Position numbers and translations under genes: made by a program. Of a stretch of 64,000 nucleotides of DNA, positions 36,666 through 46,060 are shown piece by piece. The stretch covers positions 248,001-312,000 of the forward strand of contig JAKVOG010000001.1 in the NCBI GenBank assembly GCA_022482925.1, given 5' to 3'. The notes under the pieces were generated by a model. That model had not been told where the DNA came from and ran no database searches. It saw nothing but the letters and a program-made list of their open reading frames with translations. How positions within the stretch are numbered: position 1 is the first letter of the stretch; each line of letters begins with the position of its first letter. The DNA comes from Selenomonas sp. (GTDB lineage: Bacteria > Bacillota > Negativicutes > Selenomonadales > Selenomonadaceae).

Positions 36666-37464
36666 GTTCGTTTCCTTCTCCTTCCAGCCGCAGTCCTCCT
36701 GCAGCCTGTTGCATGAATGCCTTCGGCGAGACATGCAGATACTTCTTGAATACCTGACAGAAATTCTTGTAATCACTGAACCCGGTCTGCTCCGCAATCT
36801 CATATACGCGCCAGGTCCCGGCCAGCAGCAGCTCGATACTCTGCCGCAGGCGGTATTTGGCCAGCAGGCTGCCAAAGGTATGACCGGTATCCTCCCGCAG
36901 CTTGCGGGACAAATAACTGACAGATACGCCCTGCTCAGCCGCAATCTTTTCGAGGCTCAGCTTCTCCCGATAATCCCGCTGGACGATCTCCAGTACCACC
37001 TGGACATAGGGATTGCCGCCCTGGCGGGCCTGCTCCAAAAGCTCACTCCATTCGCCAAGCGGCGCAGCTGACGGTGCTGGAGCTGCCGCCATAATCTTTT
37101 CCGTCTGCAGGCGTTCCAGCAGCTGCCCCAGCTCCTGCTCATCCACCGGCTTGAGCAGATAATCGGCGGCTGCCAGCCGCACAGCTTCCTGGGCATAGCG
37201 AAATTCTGCATAGCTCGTGAGAAACACGATACGGGCCGGATTCCCCTCAGCCTTGAGCTGTCTGGCCAGGCTGATGCCATCCAGACGCGGCATGCGGATA
37301 TCCGTAAGTACCACATCCGGCTGCAGCTGCCGGATCATGGGCAAGGCAGCTTCTCCGTCTGGTGCATCGCCGACTACGGTACTATGGTAACGCAGCCAGT
37401 CAATCGTACAGACCAGACCGCGCCGGATGATCTCTTCATCTTCAACAATGATCAGTTTCAGCAT
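36646..37464 (-). CDS. YesN-type response regulator (receiver plus AraC HTH)
   Basis: 272 residues. Receiver domain with VEDEEIIRRG, phospho-Asp in VVLTDIRMPRLDG, and LLKPVDEQEL; a linker rich in Ala/Pro near 123-135; and a C-terminal AraC double helix-turn-helix (LEKIAAEQGVSVSYLSRKLRE, VYEIAEQTGFSDYKNFCQVFKK). Overlaps the kinase gene by about 23 nt. Such pairs usually control a nearby carbohydrate or anion importer. Confidence 0.93.
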   Translation of the reverse strand: MLKLIIVEDEEIIRRGLVCTIDWLRYHSTVVGDAPDGEAALPMIRQLQPDVVLTDIRMPRLDGISLARQLKAEGNPARIVFLTSYAEFRYAQEAVRLAAADYLLKPVDEQELGQLLERLQTEKIMAAAPAPSAAPLGEWSELLEQARQGGNPYVQVVLEIVQRDYREKLSLEKIAAEQGVSVSYLSRKLREDTGHTFGSLLAKYRLRQSIELLLAGTWRVYEIAEQTGFSDYKNFCQVFKKYLHVSPKAFMQQAAGGLRLEGEGNEHESETL

Positions 37465-39166
37465 CATCGGCTCCTTTCTGCTGGAAGGGAATAGACATCT
37501 GAATACAGGTACCGCGTTCCGGCTGGCAGGTTACAGTCACCCCATAAGCTGTGCCATACATCAGCTGGATCCGGCGATGGATATTGTAAAGACCGGTATG
37601 AACGGTGCTGTTCTCCTCGCCCCCCAGTAACTGCCGCAGATACGCCAGCTTCTCCGGTGGCATCCCCATACCATCATCCTGAATCGTCAGCAACAAACAG
37701 TCTCCCTGCCGCTGCGCCTGAACCCGGACTGTAATCGTACCGTCAGCAGCTTCTCCATACTTGATGGCGTTTTCCAGGACCGGCTGGATAAGCAGCTTCG
37801 GAATCTGACAGTCCCTGACCGCCTGATCTATCGTTTCCTCATAATGCAGCCGGCTGCCAAACCGGTACTGCTGGATCCTGATATAACTGTGCGTGTAGTC
37901 AAGATCCTGCGCCAGAGTCGCACGCCGCACGGTGTTGTTTATGCTGTAGCGCAGCAGCTCCGACAAAGACATGATCATCTTCACAGCAGCTTCCGGCTCC
38001 AGACGAGCCATAAACTTGATGTTTTCCAGTGTATTAAACAGAAAATGCGGATTGAACTGCGACTCCAGCTGGCGCACTTCTGACAGCAATGATGCCCTGG
38101 CCTCCGCCTCATTCTGCTGCATCAGCGTCCGTAAACTTTTCGTCATGTGATTGTAGGCTTCTGCTACCACCGCCAGCTCGCTGCCCGGCTTCACAACGAC
38201 CTGCCGCTCCAGGTCCCCATGTTTCACCGCCGCAAACGCTTCAACCAGTTCATCAACAGCCTGCCCGCGGCGACGGCTTTCCCGGCGGACACTGAACCGG
38301 ATGATTGGCAGCATGATCAGCACGACCACCAGCAGCATACCGGCTCCGATCAGATAACGGGCCAGCAGGTCTGTTACCGGCAGAATCGCATAGAGCTTAT
38401 ATGCATCGGTCACCGGCTGATGCGTAACATAATACTCCTGATCCTGATAGGAAACCAGCTTTCCCTCCGTCCGACGGAAGGGATCAGCCAGCTTATGCAG
38501 CGCATCGGCATAGCTGCCGCCCGTTTCCAGTACCGCATTGCTGAATCCATCCTCCAGTACAAAGCCCTGATAAGGCGAAGCAATCCGCTGACGCAAGTAT
38601 TCACCCGGTACAATGAACAGGAAATACCCCTTAACCGCACCATGCTGCGAGATCGCGCAACCGACCAACAGATCCTGTATATCCGCATCCGGACGCGTCG
38701 AGAACTCGATCACGACTTCTCCCGGATTTTCCTGCAGCCGACGCAGCATACCCCAATTCACCGACAATGGCCTGAGAATTTCAGGAACCTCATTCCGACT
38801 GCCCATCATCAACTGCAGATTCGTATCCAGCAGATAGAACATCGTCTGGTTCTGAGTGATATTGACCTCATGGTACAATTCTGCATATAAAGAGGACCTC
38901 AGTGTACTGTTTTCCCGCAGTGCGGACCAGTCCAGCGACGGCTCTGACAGCAGCTCATTCACCTGCCGGGTGCGTTCCTGATAATCCTGGAATATCCCCA
39001 TAATCACTTCCGAAGCCAGCTGACGGCTGGCCTCGTTCCGCTCGGTCACATAGCGGTCCCAGCTGAATGCAATCAACAGTGTTCCAAGAACGGCCAGGAT
39101 AATAACCGGAGTCAGCGCGTATTTCATCATCGCCTGCCGGACTTCTTCCTGAAACTGGTGTGACAT
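37442..39166 (-). CDS. YesM-type sensor histidine kinase
   Basis: 574 residues. Membrane helix near 16-33, an extracytoplasmic sensing region of about 230 residues, a second helix near 265-285 (AGMLLVVVLIMLPIIRF), HAMP, then the His_kinase domain with phosphoacceptor His in SQFNPHFLFNTLE and ATPase motifs ENAIKYG and DDGMGMP. Class of sensors that pair with YesN-like regulators and often sense sugars or the matching binding protein. First gene of the yesM-yesN-HAD-(asparaginase) run. Confidence 0.92.
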   Translation of the reverse strand: MSHQFQEEVRQAMMKYALTPVIILAVLGTLLIAFSWDRYVTERNEASRQLASEVIMGIFQDYQERTRQVNELLSEPSLDWSALRENSTLRSSLYAELYHEVNITQNQTMFYLLDTNLQLMMGSRNEVPEILRPLSVNWGMLRRLQENPGEVVIEFSTRPDADIQDLLVGCAISQHGAVKGYFLFIVPGEYLRQRIASPYQGFVLEDGFSNAVLETGGSYADALHKLADPFRRTEGKLVSYQDQEYYVTHQPVTDAYKLYAILPVTDLLARYLIGAGMLLVVVLIMLPIIRFSVRRESRRRGQAVDELVEAFAAVKHGDLERQVVVKPGSELAVVAEAYNHMTKSLRTLMQQNEAEARASLLSEVRQLESQFNPHFLFNTLENIKFMARLEPEAAVKMIMSLSELLRYSINNTVRRATLAQDLDYTHSYIRIQQYRFGSRLHYEETIDQAVRDCQIPKLLIQPVLENAIKYGEAADGTITVRVQAQRQGDCLLLTIQDDGMGMPPEKLAYLRQLLGGEENSTVHTGLYNIHRRIQLMYGTAYGVTVTCQPERGTCIQMSIPFQQKGADDAETDHC

Positions 39167-39230
39167 GTCTGCTCCCTCCTGTCATAAATCCTTCCTATTG
39201 TCATTATACTGGGATTTCCAGGAATAGAAA

Positions 39231-39351
39231 AGAGGCTGTCGTATAACAGAATCCGGCTCACGATGCACCCTATCACCATTTTCAGTGATTTTCCGCCCAA
39301 CTAAGGGCGGAGAATGGATGCCTCCATGACCCCTGCTACACAACAGTCTCT
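39231..39351 (-). terminator. Long stem-loop after the ABC transporter operon
   Basis: AGAGACTGTTGTGTAGCAG (39351 side) pairs imperfectly with CTGTTATACGACAGCCTCT, followed by TTTTC; an inner hairpin TCCGCCC/GGGCGGA lies at 39292-39311. It separates the transporter operon from yesM. Its outer arms resemble the terminator at 16542-16620. Confidence 0.65.
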
Positions 39352-39362
39352 TAATCATTTGC

Positions 39363-40418
39363 TTACTGGACGCTTGTGAAGATATCCTTGAACTTGTCCA
39401 GCCAGGTCTTCTTGTTCTGGTTCACAACGTTCTCATCGTCGTTGATGATATGAATGTCCGCTTTCTCCAGCAGACCGACTGGTGGCGCAACATCATCACG
39501 GACACTGCGGCGATGCAGTTTCTGCGTGATCAGCGTCTGTGCTTCTTTGCTGGTAATAAAATCGATGAATTTCTTGGCATTCTCCATGTGCTTGGCATTC
39601 TTGATGATATAAATGCCATCCGGTTTCGAGATAACGCCTTCCTTCATGTAGACCAGCTTGACCGGTGCGCCATCGGCTACGTATTTCGCGCCGCCTTCCT
39701 CGAACGTGCAGCCTACAGCATACTCGCCATCAGCTACGCCTTTATAGACCGCGGATGAACCGGAGAGCAGTTTGCCATCCAGATTCCGGCAGAACTTCTC
39801 CACATAGTCCCAGCCCTGATCCGGATTCCCTTTACCCATCGCATACAGCATATTGATGAGATGCTCATAGGACGAGGACGATTTCGATGGATCGGCCATG
39901 GCAATCTTGCCCTTGAGAGCCGGATTCAGCAGATCCTCATATCCTTCGACCTTAATGTCACCAATCAGGTTCGTATTGACCATGATGACGCTCGGGATAT
40001 CCGTGAAACGGGTCATCGAGCCTTCTTCATTCTTGAATGCTGCCTGTACATGGCTTTCATTCGGCCGAGGTATACTGCTCGAAACATGCGCTGCCTTCGG
40101 CTTCATCGTCGACAGCGAACCTCCCCAGAAGATATCGCCCAGCGGATTGGCCTTCTCAGACTCCACACGCTTGAGCAGTTCCCCGGTTCCAGCCGCTACG
40201 ACCTCAACCTTGACACCACTTTCCTTCTCGAACTCCTCAACGAGCGGATTGATGAAGGTCAATGGATGCGGGCAGTAGATGACGAGCGTATTGGCATCAT
40301 CCGCCACTGCCGCCGAGCCTGAGCCGCTGCCGGCCTGTTTGGTCCCGCCGCAGCCTGCAGAGCCGGTGGTCAGTACCGCTGCCGCCAGCATGGCTGCAGC
40401 CAGTTTCCTTAGTTTCAT
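39363..40418 (-). CDS. ABC transporter substrate-binding lipoprotein (AfuA/FbpA-like)
   Basis: 351 residues with a lipoprotein signal ending in GSAGC, so it would be anchored in the envelope. The fold (NTLVIYCPHPLTFINPLVEEFEKESG, GDIFWGGS, IPSVIMVNTNLI, MYAMGKG-like LYAMGKGNPDQGW) belongs to the group that includes ferric-iron, 2-aminoethylphosphonate and hexose-phosphate (AfuA) binding proteins. I see no certain iron-site Tyr pair, so a phosphorylated organic substrate is possible. Third gene of the importer operon. Confidence 0.85.
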   Translation of the reverse strand: MKLRKLAAAMLAAAVLTTGSAGCGGTKQAGSGSGSAAVADDANTLVIYCPHPLTFINPLVEEFEKESGVKVEVVAAGTGELLKRVESEKANPLGDIFWGGSLSTMKPKAAHVSSSIPRPNESHVQAAFKNEEGSMTRFTDIPSVIMVNTNLIGDIKVEGYEDLLNPALKGKIAMADPSKSSSSYEHLINMLYAMGKGNPDQGWDYVEKFCRNLDGKLLSGSSAVYKGVADGEYAVGCTFEEGGAKYVADGAPVKLVYMKEGVISKPDGIYIIKNAKHMENAKKFIDFITSKEAQTLITQKLHRRSVRDDVAPPVGLLEKADIHIINDDENVVNQNKKTWLDKFKDIFTSVQ

Positions 40419-40448
40419 GTCTTTTCCCCCTTTTCTGCATTGAATCTT

Positions 40449-42098
40449 CTATAGTGTAACATCCCGGCGGCCGGAAACCTTGAAGAAGATCACCATGGCC
40501 GTGATTGTCGTTACCGTAAGGATGGTCGACAGCGCTGCTGCCGTACCATAGCTGGCACGGATGACTTCGGTATAGATGGCTACCGACATCGTCTTGGTGG
40601 CACCGGTGAACAGGATAACCGAGGAACTCAGCTCATTGATGGCCGTGATCCAGGAAATAATCGCACCACTGATGACGCCCGGCAGCATCATGACTGCCGT
40701 AACCTTGAAGAACGTCCGGAGCGGTGAAGCACCGAGACTGATGGATGCCTCCTCCATGCTCGGGCTCAGCTGATACAGGATAGCTGAGCTTGAGCGCAGT
40801 GTATACGGCAGGCGCCGGATGACCAGCGAAATGATGATGATAAGCGCCGTTCCCGAGAGCAGCATCGGCTCCTCATTGAAGGCCAGCAGCAGGGTAATAC
40901 CAAGTACCGATCCCGGAATGATGTAAGGGAACATCGTAAGCGTATCGATGCAGTCCGTGAGCCAGCTCTTGCGACGTGTCGTCAGATACGCCACTGTCAT
41001 GCCCAGGAACACGATCATGACCATGGCCGCCGTGCTGAACGCATAGGTATTCGTCACGGCCGTACCAAGGTTCTCGAAGATCGTCCGATAGCTATCCAGC
41101 GAATAGCCATCAACGAACACCGAACCATTCGTCTGCAGAAAGGACGTGTAGACCACGACCAGCTGCGGAATCATGGACAGCGCCACGAGCCCGTAGATGC
41201 AGACATGCATAAGGCCATCCTTCCAGCCATGCAGTGCCCCCATCTGCAACGGACGCAGGGAACTCATCGTGAAGGACTTGCGATTCACCACATACTTCTG
41301 CAGCATGAAGATCGTCGAGGTGATAAGGACCATGATGGCTGCCATCGCCGCAGCGAAATTCGCCTGATCGCCGACCTCATTGATGAACTCCGAATAGATC
41401 ATGACCGGCATGACGTTGAAGCCCTCACCAATCAACATCGGCGTACCGAAATCAGCCATCGCATTCATGAATACCATGAGCGCCCCGGCCAGTATCGTCG
41501 GTGTGATCAGCGGAATGATAATCGTGACCACTTTACGGATGCCGCTGCAGCCCAGGCTCTCAGCCGCTTCGATCAAAGCCGAATCGATATTCTTCATCGC
41601 GCCAGCCACATAGAGATAGATGAACGGATACAGCTTCAGTGTAAGCACCAGCAAAATACCGGCAAACCCATAGATTGACGGGAAGTTGATCCCGAAATCT
41701 GCCAGCCACTGCGTCAGGATACCGCTGCGACCTCCAATCAGGATCCAGGAATAGGCTCCGATAAATGGCGGTGAGAGCAACGAGATGATAATGCAGATCT
41801 CCACGGCCCCCTTGAACCGTACCCGGTAGAGCGTCATGAAATAGGCCAGTACCGTGCCGATGATCACAGCCAGGATGGTCACGCAGGCCGTCACCGAAAA
41901 GCTGTTGATCATCGATTGATAATAATATTTCCGACGGAAGAACTGCGCGAAATTCTGCAGGCTCCAGTCGCCCGTGGCCGCATCCTGAAACGCACTGATG
42001 AACAATGAGAACAACGGATAGATCAGGAACAGGCCGAATATCGCAATGGCCAGCACCGTAATCCCCGTCCAGAAGTCCCAGTGAAAGCGCTTATTCAT
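40449..42098 (-). CDS. ABC transporter permease, fused double domain (FbpB/AfuB-like)
   Basis: About 549 residues with roughly twelve hydrophobic helices. Two EAA-type cytoplasmic loops, EAAESLGCSGIRKV and EEASISLGASPLRTF, show that two permease domains are fused, as in ferric-iron and AfuB-type systems. Start taken at MNKRFHW, overlapping the end of the ATPase gene by 8 nt. Confidence 0.9.
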   Translation of the reverse strand: MNKRFHWDFWTGITVLAIAIFGLFLIYPLFSLFISAFQDAATGDWSLQNFAQFFRRKYYYQSMINSFSVTACVTILAVIIGTVLAYFMTLYRVRFKGAVEICIIISLLSPPFIGAYSWILIGGRSGILTQWLADFGINFPSIYGFAGILLVLTLKLYPFIYLYVAGAMKNIDSALIEAAESLGCSGIRKVVTIIIPLITPTILAGALMVFMNAMADFGTPMLIGEGFNVMPVMIYSEFINEVGDQANFAAAMAAIMVLITSTIFMLQKYVVNRKSFTMSSLRPLQMGALHGWKDGLMHVCIYGLVALSMIPQLVVVYTSFLQTNGSVFVDGYSLDSYRTIFENLGTAVTNTYAFSTAAMVMIVFLGMTVAYLTTRRKSWLTDCIDTLTMFPYIIPGSVLGITLLLAFNEEPMLLSGTALIIIISLVIRRLPYTLRSSSAILYQLSPSMEEASISLGASPLRTFFKVTAVMMLPGVISGAIISWITAINELSSSVILFTGATKTMSVAIYTEVIRASYGTAAALSTILTVTTITAMVIFFKVSGRRDVTL

Positions 42099-43221
42099 TC
42101 TGCACCACACCTTTCATCAGGCTGTGGCTGCCGTCTGCCGCAAACAGATTGATCTTGGCGGCATTCGGTTTCAACCGTACCTTGTCGCCGACTTCCAGGA
42201 TCTGCTCCGCATGGCCGAGATCCTGACTGAACTCGATGGAGGGCTGCCCCGGTACCAGCATCTCATCCGGAAAGGACAACGCATAGGTGATGTACTTTCC
42301 CAGGAATACCTTGCTGCTGACCGTGCAGGTCAGTCCAGGCTGGTCAGCCGAACAGAGAGAGAACTCCTCCGGCCGTACCGAAATCGTGGCCTCCATCCCC
42401 TCGACTGCGTCCTCACTGAGGTTATCCCATCAAAGCTGTCCCCCATCAGCGAACCGGACCTCACGACGCCCATCCCGCAAAGCACCGATCGTTCCCCGGA
42501 ACAGATTGGAATGCCCGATGAACGTCGATACAAAGACATTATATGGGCGCGTATAGATCGTATGCGGACGGGCGGTCTGTTGAATCTCGCCCTTGCGCAT
42601 GACGGCAATACGGTCCGAGATCGATAGTGCCTCTTCCTGATCATGTGTGACATATACCGTCGTGATGCCGACCTGTTTCTGTACCGCCCGGATCGCCGAG
42701 CGCATCTCCACGCGCAGCTTGGCATCCAGATTCGACAGGGGCTCATCCATAAGCAGCACACTCGGATGGATCACAATGGCACGAGCCAGTGCGACACGCT
42801 GCTGCTGCCCGCCTGACAACCGTTCCGGCAGACGATCCTGATACTCTGTGATCTGCACGACGTCGAGGATCTTATCGACCCGCTCCTTCATCTCATCTTT
42901 GGGAATCTTACGCAGCTTCAGACCATATTCCACATTCTCCCGCACCGTAAGATGCGGAAATATCGCATAGCTCTGAAACACCATGCCGATATTCCGCTTA
43001 TGCGCAGGAATATCATTGATCAGCGTATCGTTAAACCGGATCCCGCCTCCTTCAATGCTGTTGAAGCCGGCAATCATCCGCAGCAGTGTAGTCTTGCCAC
43101 AGCCCGATGGCCCCAGCAGTGTAAAGAACTCTCCATTCCGGATATGCTCCGTAAGCCCGGGTATGATCGTTACCTCGCCATAACGCTTGATAACCTGATC
43201 TGCGTGAATGGCAACACTCAT
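42091..43221 (-). CDS. ABC transporter ATPase with TOBE domain, interrupted by an in-frame TGA
   Basis: Start MSVAIHADQ at 43221 after GAGGAGGGG. Walker A GPSGCGKTT, Q-loop VFQSYAIFP, signature LSGGQQQRVALARA, Walker B VLLMDEP and H-loop VTHDQEE are intact. After GGQL a TGA (42430-42432) interrupts the frame, yet the same frame continues WDNLSEDAVEGMEATISVRPEEF into a normal C-terminal TOBE region to 42091. Unlike other broken genes here this needs a substitution or paired indels. The ATPase core would still be made, lacking its regulatory C-terminus, if the stop is real. Confidence 0.85.
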
Positions 43222-43414
43222 GCTTACCCCTCCTCTGATTTCTGTATTATTTTCAGAACTATTGTATTTATCATTATTATACAAAAATAATTCGGGTCAG
43301 ACTATCCAAAATCCTGCAAAACTATCCGAAAATATGAACCACCAAGGAAACAAAAAAGACCGTGATCCGGTACAACATACCAGATCACAGTCTTTGCCTG
43401 AACGATAAACAGGA

Positions 43415-43744
43415 TCAGTGACGCGCCTGCCAGCTAAGCAGCATATGGTGAATCGCCATCAGTGGATGATGCAGCAGCATCCGCGGACCACCGTAACGCA
43501 TGATCCGGAGAATCTGCTCCTGCTGTGGCCGGGCATAGCAATGAATCGGACACACGCTGCAGAACGTCTTCTGCTCCATGCGCGGGCAGCGCATGATACG
43601 GGCAGCCGCATAATCAGCAATCCGCTGACAATCCGGACACAACGTTTCGCCGGGCAGATGTTCATGATGATGTCCCCGGCAATAGAGCCCGATGATCTGC
43701 AGGACCACCATCCGTTCCTGCTGCCGCTTCTTTTCCGTATCCAT
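43415..43744 (-). CDS. YgbA/nitrous-oxide-stimulated promoter family protein
   Basis: 109 residues from ATG 43744 with a GGAGG site. Contains YCRGHHH, LCPDCQRIADYA, CPRMEQKTFCSVCPIHCYAR and MRYGGPRMLLHHP, the Cys/His pattern of the small YgbA family. In enteric bacteria ygbA is controlled by NsrR and helps growth under nitrosative stress; the biochemical role is unknown. The CxxC-rich core suggests metal binding. Confidence 0.82.
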   Translation of the reverse strand: MDTEKKRQQERMVVLQIIGLYCRGHHHEHLPGETLCPDCQRIADYAAARIMRCPRMEQKTFCSVCPIHCYARPQQEQILRIMRYGGPRMLLHHPLMAIHHMLLSWQARH

Positions 43745-43832
43745 GCCCTGCCTCCTAATAAACAAATTGTTTTCTTCAGCATACCATAACGGGGACAGGA
43801 TTCGCAGGAACAAATGTTACAACCAATAGACT

Positions 43833-43906
43833 TGTGGATAACTCATGCACTTCCACACAAGTTATCCACTGTTTTCCCACAAAATGCACAGGCATTCTGT
43901 GGATAA
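43833..43906. promoter_or_regulatory. DnaA-box cluster
   Basis: Two perfect boxes (TGTGGATAA at 43833-43841 and 43898-43906) and one with a single mismatch (TTATCCACT at 43862-43870) within 74 bp in the gap between the brnQ and ygbA-like genes. Confidence 0.55.
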
Positions 43907-43948
43907 AAAAAGCCGCCCCGCATAAAGGGCAGCTTCAATCTATACGTA

Positions 43949-45292
43949 TTATTCTTTTGCCGCCTCTTCCGACGGTGCTGTCCGGAACAGGCTCACGACC
44001 CAGCCGATAACTGCACCGACAATAGCCGGAAGCAGCCAGCCCATCATGATGCTGTAGAAGGGCACATAGTCAGCCAGGACCGCATTGAGTACCGGTACGT
44101 GGATTCCCGCCGCATTGAGTCCATCAACTACGGCAAATGCCAGCGTAATATCGCAGGCCCACTGATAGATGCTCCTGCGCCAGCCAATGAAACGATCCAG
44201 CAACGACAGGACCACCAATACGATAACCACTGGATAAATCGTAACCAGGAACGGTACCGCCAGGGTAATGATCTGCGTAAGGCCGATATTGGAGGCCGCA
44301 AAGCTGAACAGGATGATGACGAGGAGCAGACGCTCATACGAGATCTTATTCTTGAATAACTTGTTGAAATACCAGGCAGCACCTGAAGCAATACCGCAGC
44401 AGGTCGTCAGACAGGCCAGTCCGATAATGACCGCAAGGATCAGATTCCCGGCCGGACCAAACAATATCCCGACGGCATCAGCCAGCAGCTGCCCGCCATT
44501 GGCAGAATGTCCCAGAACACTCGCACTCGTAGCGCCCAGATAGGACAGGGACCCATAGACACAGGCCATGAGCGCCAAGCGCAATGATACCGGCAATGAT
44601 ACACACCTTGCCGATAGCCCGGTTGCCCGTGACCCCACGCATACGAACCGAATTGACAACCAGTGTGCCGATCGCGATAGAAGCCAGCAGATCCATGGTC
44701 TGATAGCCGTCCTTGAAGCCCTGCGCATACGGAGCATCCACATAACTGCCCGTCGGCATCAGGATGTCACCGAGTGGGGAAGCAAAGGCCTTCACGAACA
44801 GGATAGCCAGGAACAACCAGCAGGGCCGGCTGTCAGCATTTTGCCGACCCGGTCGATCAGCTTATTCGGATTCAGGGCCAGATAATACGACAGACCAAAG
44901 AATGCCCCCGTATAAGCAAGCTGCCCCAACAGCAGGGTATGATCGGTCAGGAAAGGACGGATACCGATCTCAAACGATACCGCTCCGGTACGTGGCAAGG
45001 CAAACAGCGGTCCAATGCTCAGATAGAGGATCACGAGCAGCATCGTCGCAAACCAGGGATAGGTCTTCTCCCGGATAAACTCGATATACCGTCCGCCCTT
45101 GAAGGCAATTGCCGCAATGCCCATGAGTGGCAGCCCGACACCAGTCGTCAGGAATCCCAGGATGGCCGGCACCAGATTGCTGCCGGCAGCCTGCCCCAGT
45201 GCTGGCGGGAAGATCAGATTCCCTGCACCAAAAAAGATTGAAAACATCATAAACCCAACGGTGAGTATTTCGCCCTTGCTCAACGTATTCAT
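43949..45292 (-). CDS. brnQ: Branched-chain amino acid:cation symporter BrnQ (two frameshifts)
   Basis: Inner-membrane LIVCS-family carrier, about 447 residues once repaired. Start MNTLSKGEILTVGF at 45292. The 5' frame contains the family motif FFGAGNLIFPP and runs to 44792; the middle (FLAILFVKAFASPLG... to about 44575) and the 3' part (LALMACVYGSLSYLGATSA...) are in other frames. The shifts lie near 44815-44850 and 44570-44590. Segments join in the correct order, so sequence error is likely. Imports leucine, isoleucine and valine. Confidence 0.88.
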
Positions 45293-45366
45293 CAAAATCA
45301 CTCTCTTCTCTAGTAAACACAGTCTTATGTCCATTTATAGTGTACATGGTTAAGCACAAAAAAGTC

Positions 45367-45390
45367 CATGTTCCAGCCGTTCTGAACATG
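45367..45390. promoter_or_regulatory. Inverted repeat in the brnQ leader, candidate operator
   Basis: CATGTTC and GAACATG separated by 10 bp, about 30 bp downstream of the likely transcription start and 75 bp before the start codon. Confidence 0.35.
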
Positions 45391-45423
45391 AACTCAGGCC
45401 CAACTCAATTTAAGGATAGGGAC

Positions 45424-45453
45424 ATTATAGCATACATGTGCGTTGCCATGCAA
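45424..45453 (-). promoter_or_regulatory. brnQ promoter
   Basis: Minus-strand TTGCAT, 18-bp spacer, TATAAT, giving a leader of about 125 nt. Confidence 0.55.
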
Positions 45454-45557
45454 CACATTTCTAATTTTTCTATGTAAACACGTAAACTTTAAGCTCTATC
45501 GCTTTTCTGCTATACTATAGATACAACCTATACAATAAGCCACAGGAGGAACAGCAT

Positions 45558-46019
45558 ATGTCAGAAGAAGAACAACAGCCTGCTGCCGGCGATCCGGCTG
45601 TGACGGACAATTCCGCCTCAGTGACCAGTCAGCCGCATGGCATCCAGCAGCAGATCAAGATGGATATTGTCCAGATGATCCACAGTGGGGAAAATCCCTT
45701 TGATATCCTTTCCCATATTGCCAAATGGCTGGAAAAAGAATCCGGCGAACCGGGCTATGCCCAATACGTCGAAGACCAGATCCGCTCCATCTACGGTTTT
45801 GCCCTGGAACATGTAAAACCGATGAAGAACGAACTTCAAGAAGTAGAAGAACGCCTGAAACGAATCGAGAAATCCTACGAGAATCCGGAATTCACCGAAG
45901 AAGAACATATCCGCATCGGCTTTGCGATCAACCAGCACAAGAAAAACATCGAGAGGCTGAAGATCATGATCCAAAAAGCAGAGGCAGATCACACCGATAT
46001 GAATCTGCATAAAAATTAA
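45558..46019 (+). CDS. Soluble coiled-coil protein, unknown
   Basis: 153 residues after a CAGGAGG site. An acidic N-terminus (MSEEEQQPAAGD) precedes helices and a heptad-like segment (KNELQEVEERLKRIEKSYEN ... INQHKKNIERLKIMIQ) in the second half. No signal peptide, no recognised domain. Convergent with the EAL gene. Confidence 0.72.
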   Translation: MSEEEQQPAAGDPAVTDNSASVTSQPHGIQQQIKMDIVQMIHSGENPFDILSHIAKWLEKESGEPGYAQYVEDQIRSIYGFALEHVKPMKNELQEVEERLKRIEKSYENPEFTEEEHIRIGFAINQHKKNIERLKIMIQKAEADHTDMNLHKN

Positions 46020-46060
46020 AGGAAGCCTTCTCATTCCAGAAGGCTTCCTTTAATTTTTAT
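46018..46060. terminator. Bidirectional terminator
   Basis: AAAGGAAGCCTTCT/AGAAGGCTTCCTTT stem with A- and T-runs outside, shared by the convergent genes ending at 46019 and 46057. Confidence 0.9.

Noticed and set aside
36666-36944. N-terminal extension of the HAD phosphatase
   Set aside because: Antisense-like Arg/Ser/Cys-rich sequence overlapping the response regulator; the conserved protein starts at 36665.
42430-42432. TGA in the ABC ATPase as a selenocysteine codon
   Set aside because: No ABC ATPase family member carries Sec there and no selenocysteine insertion hairpin is seen just downstream.
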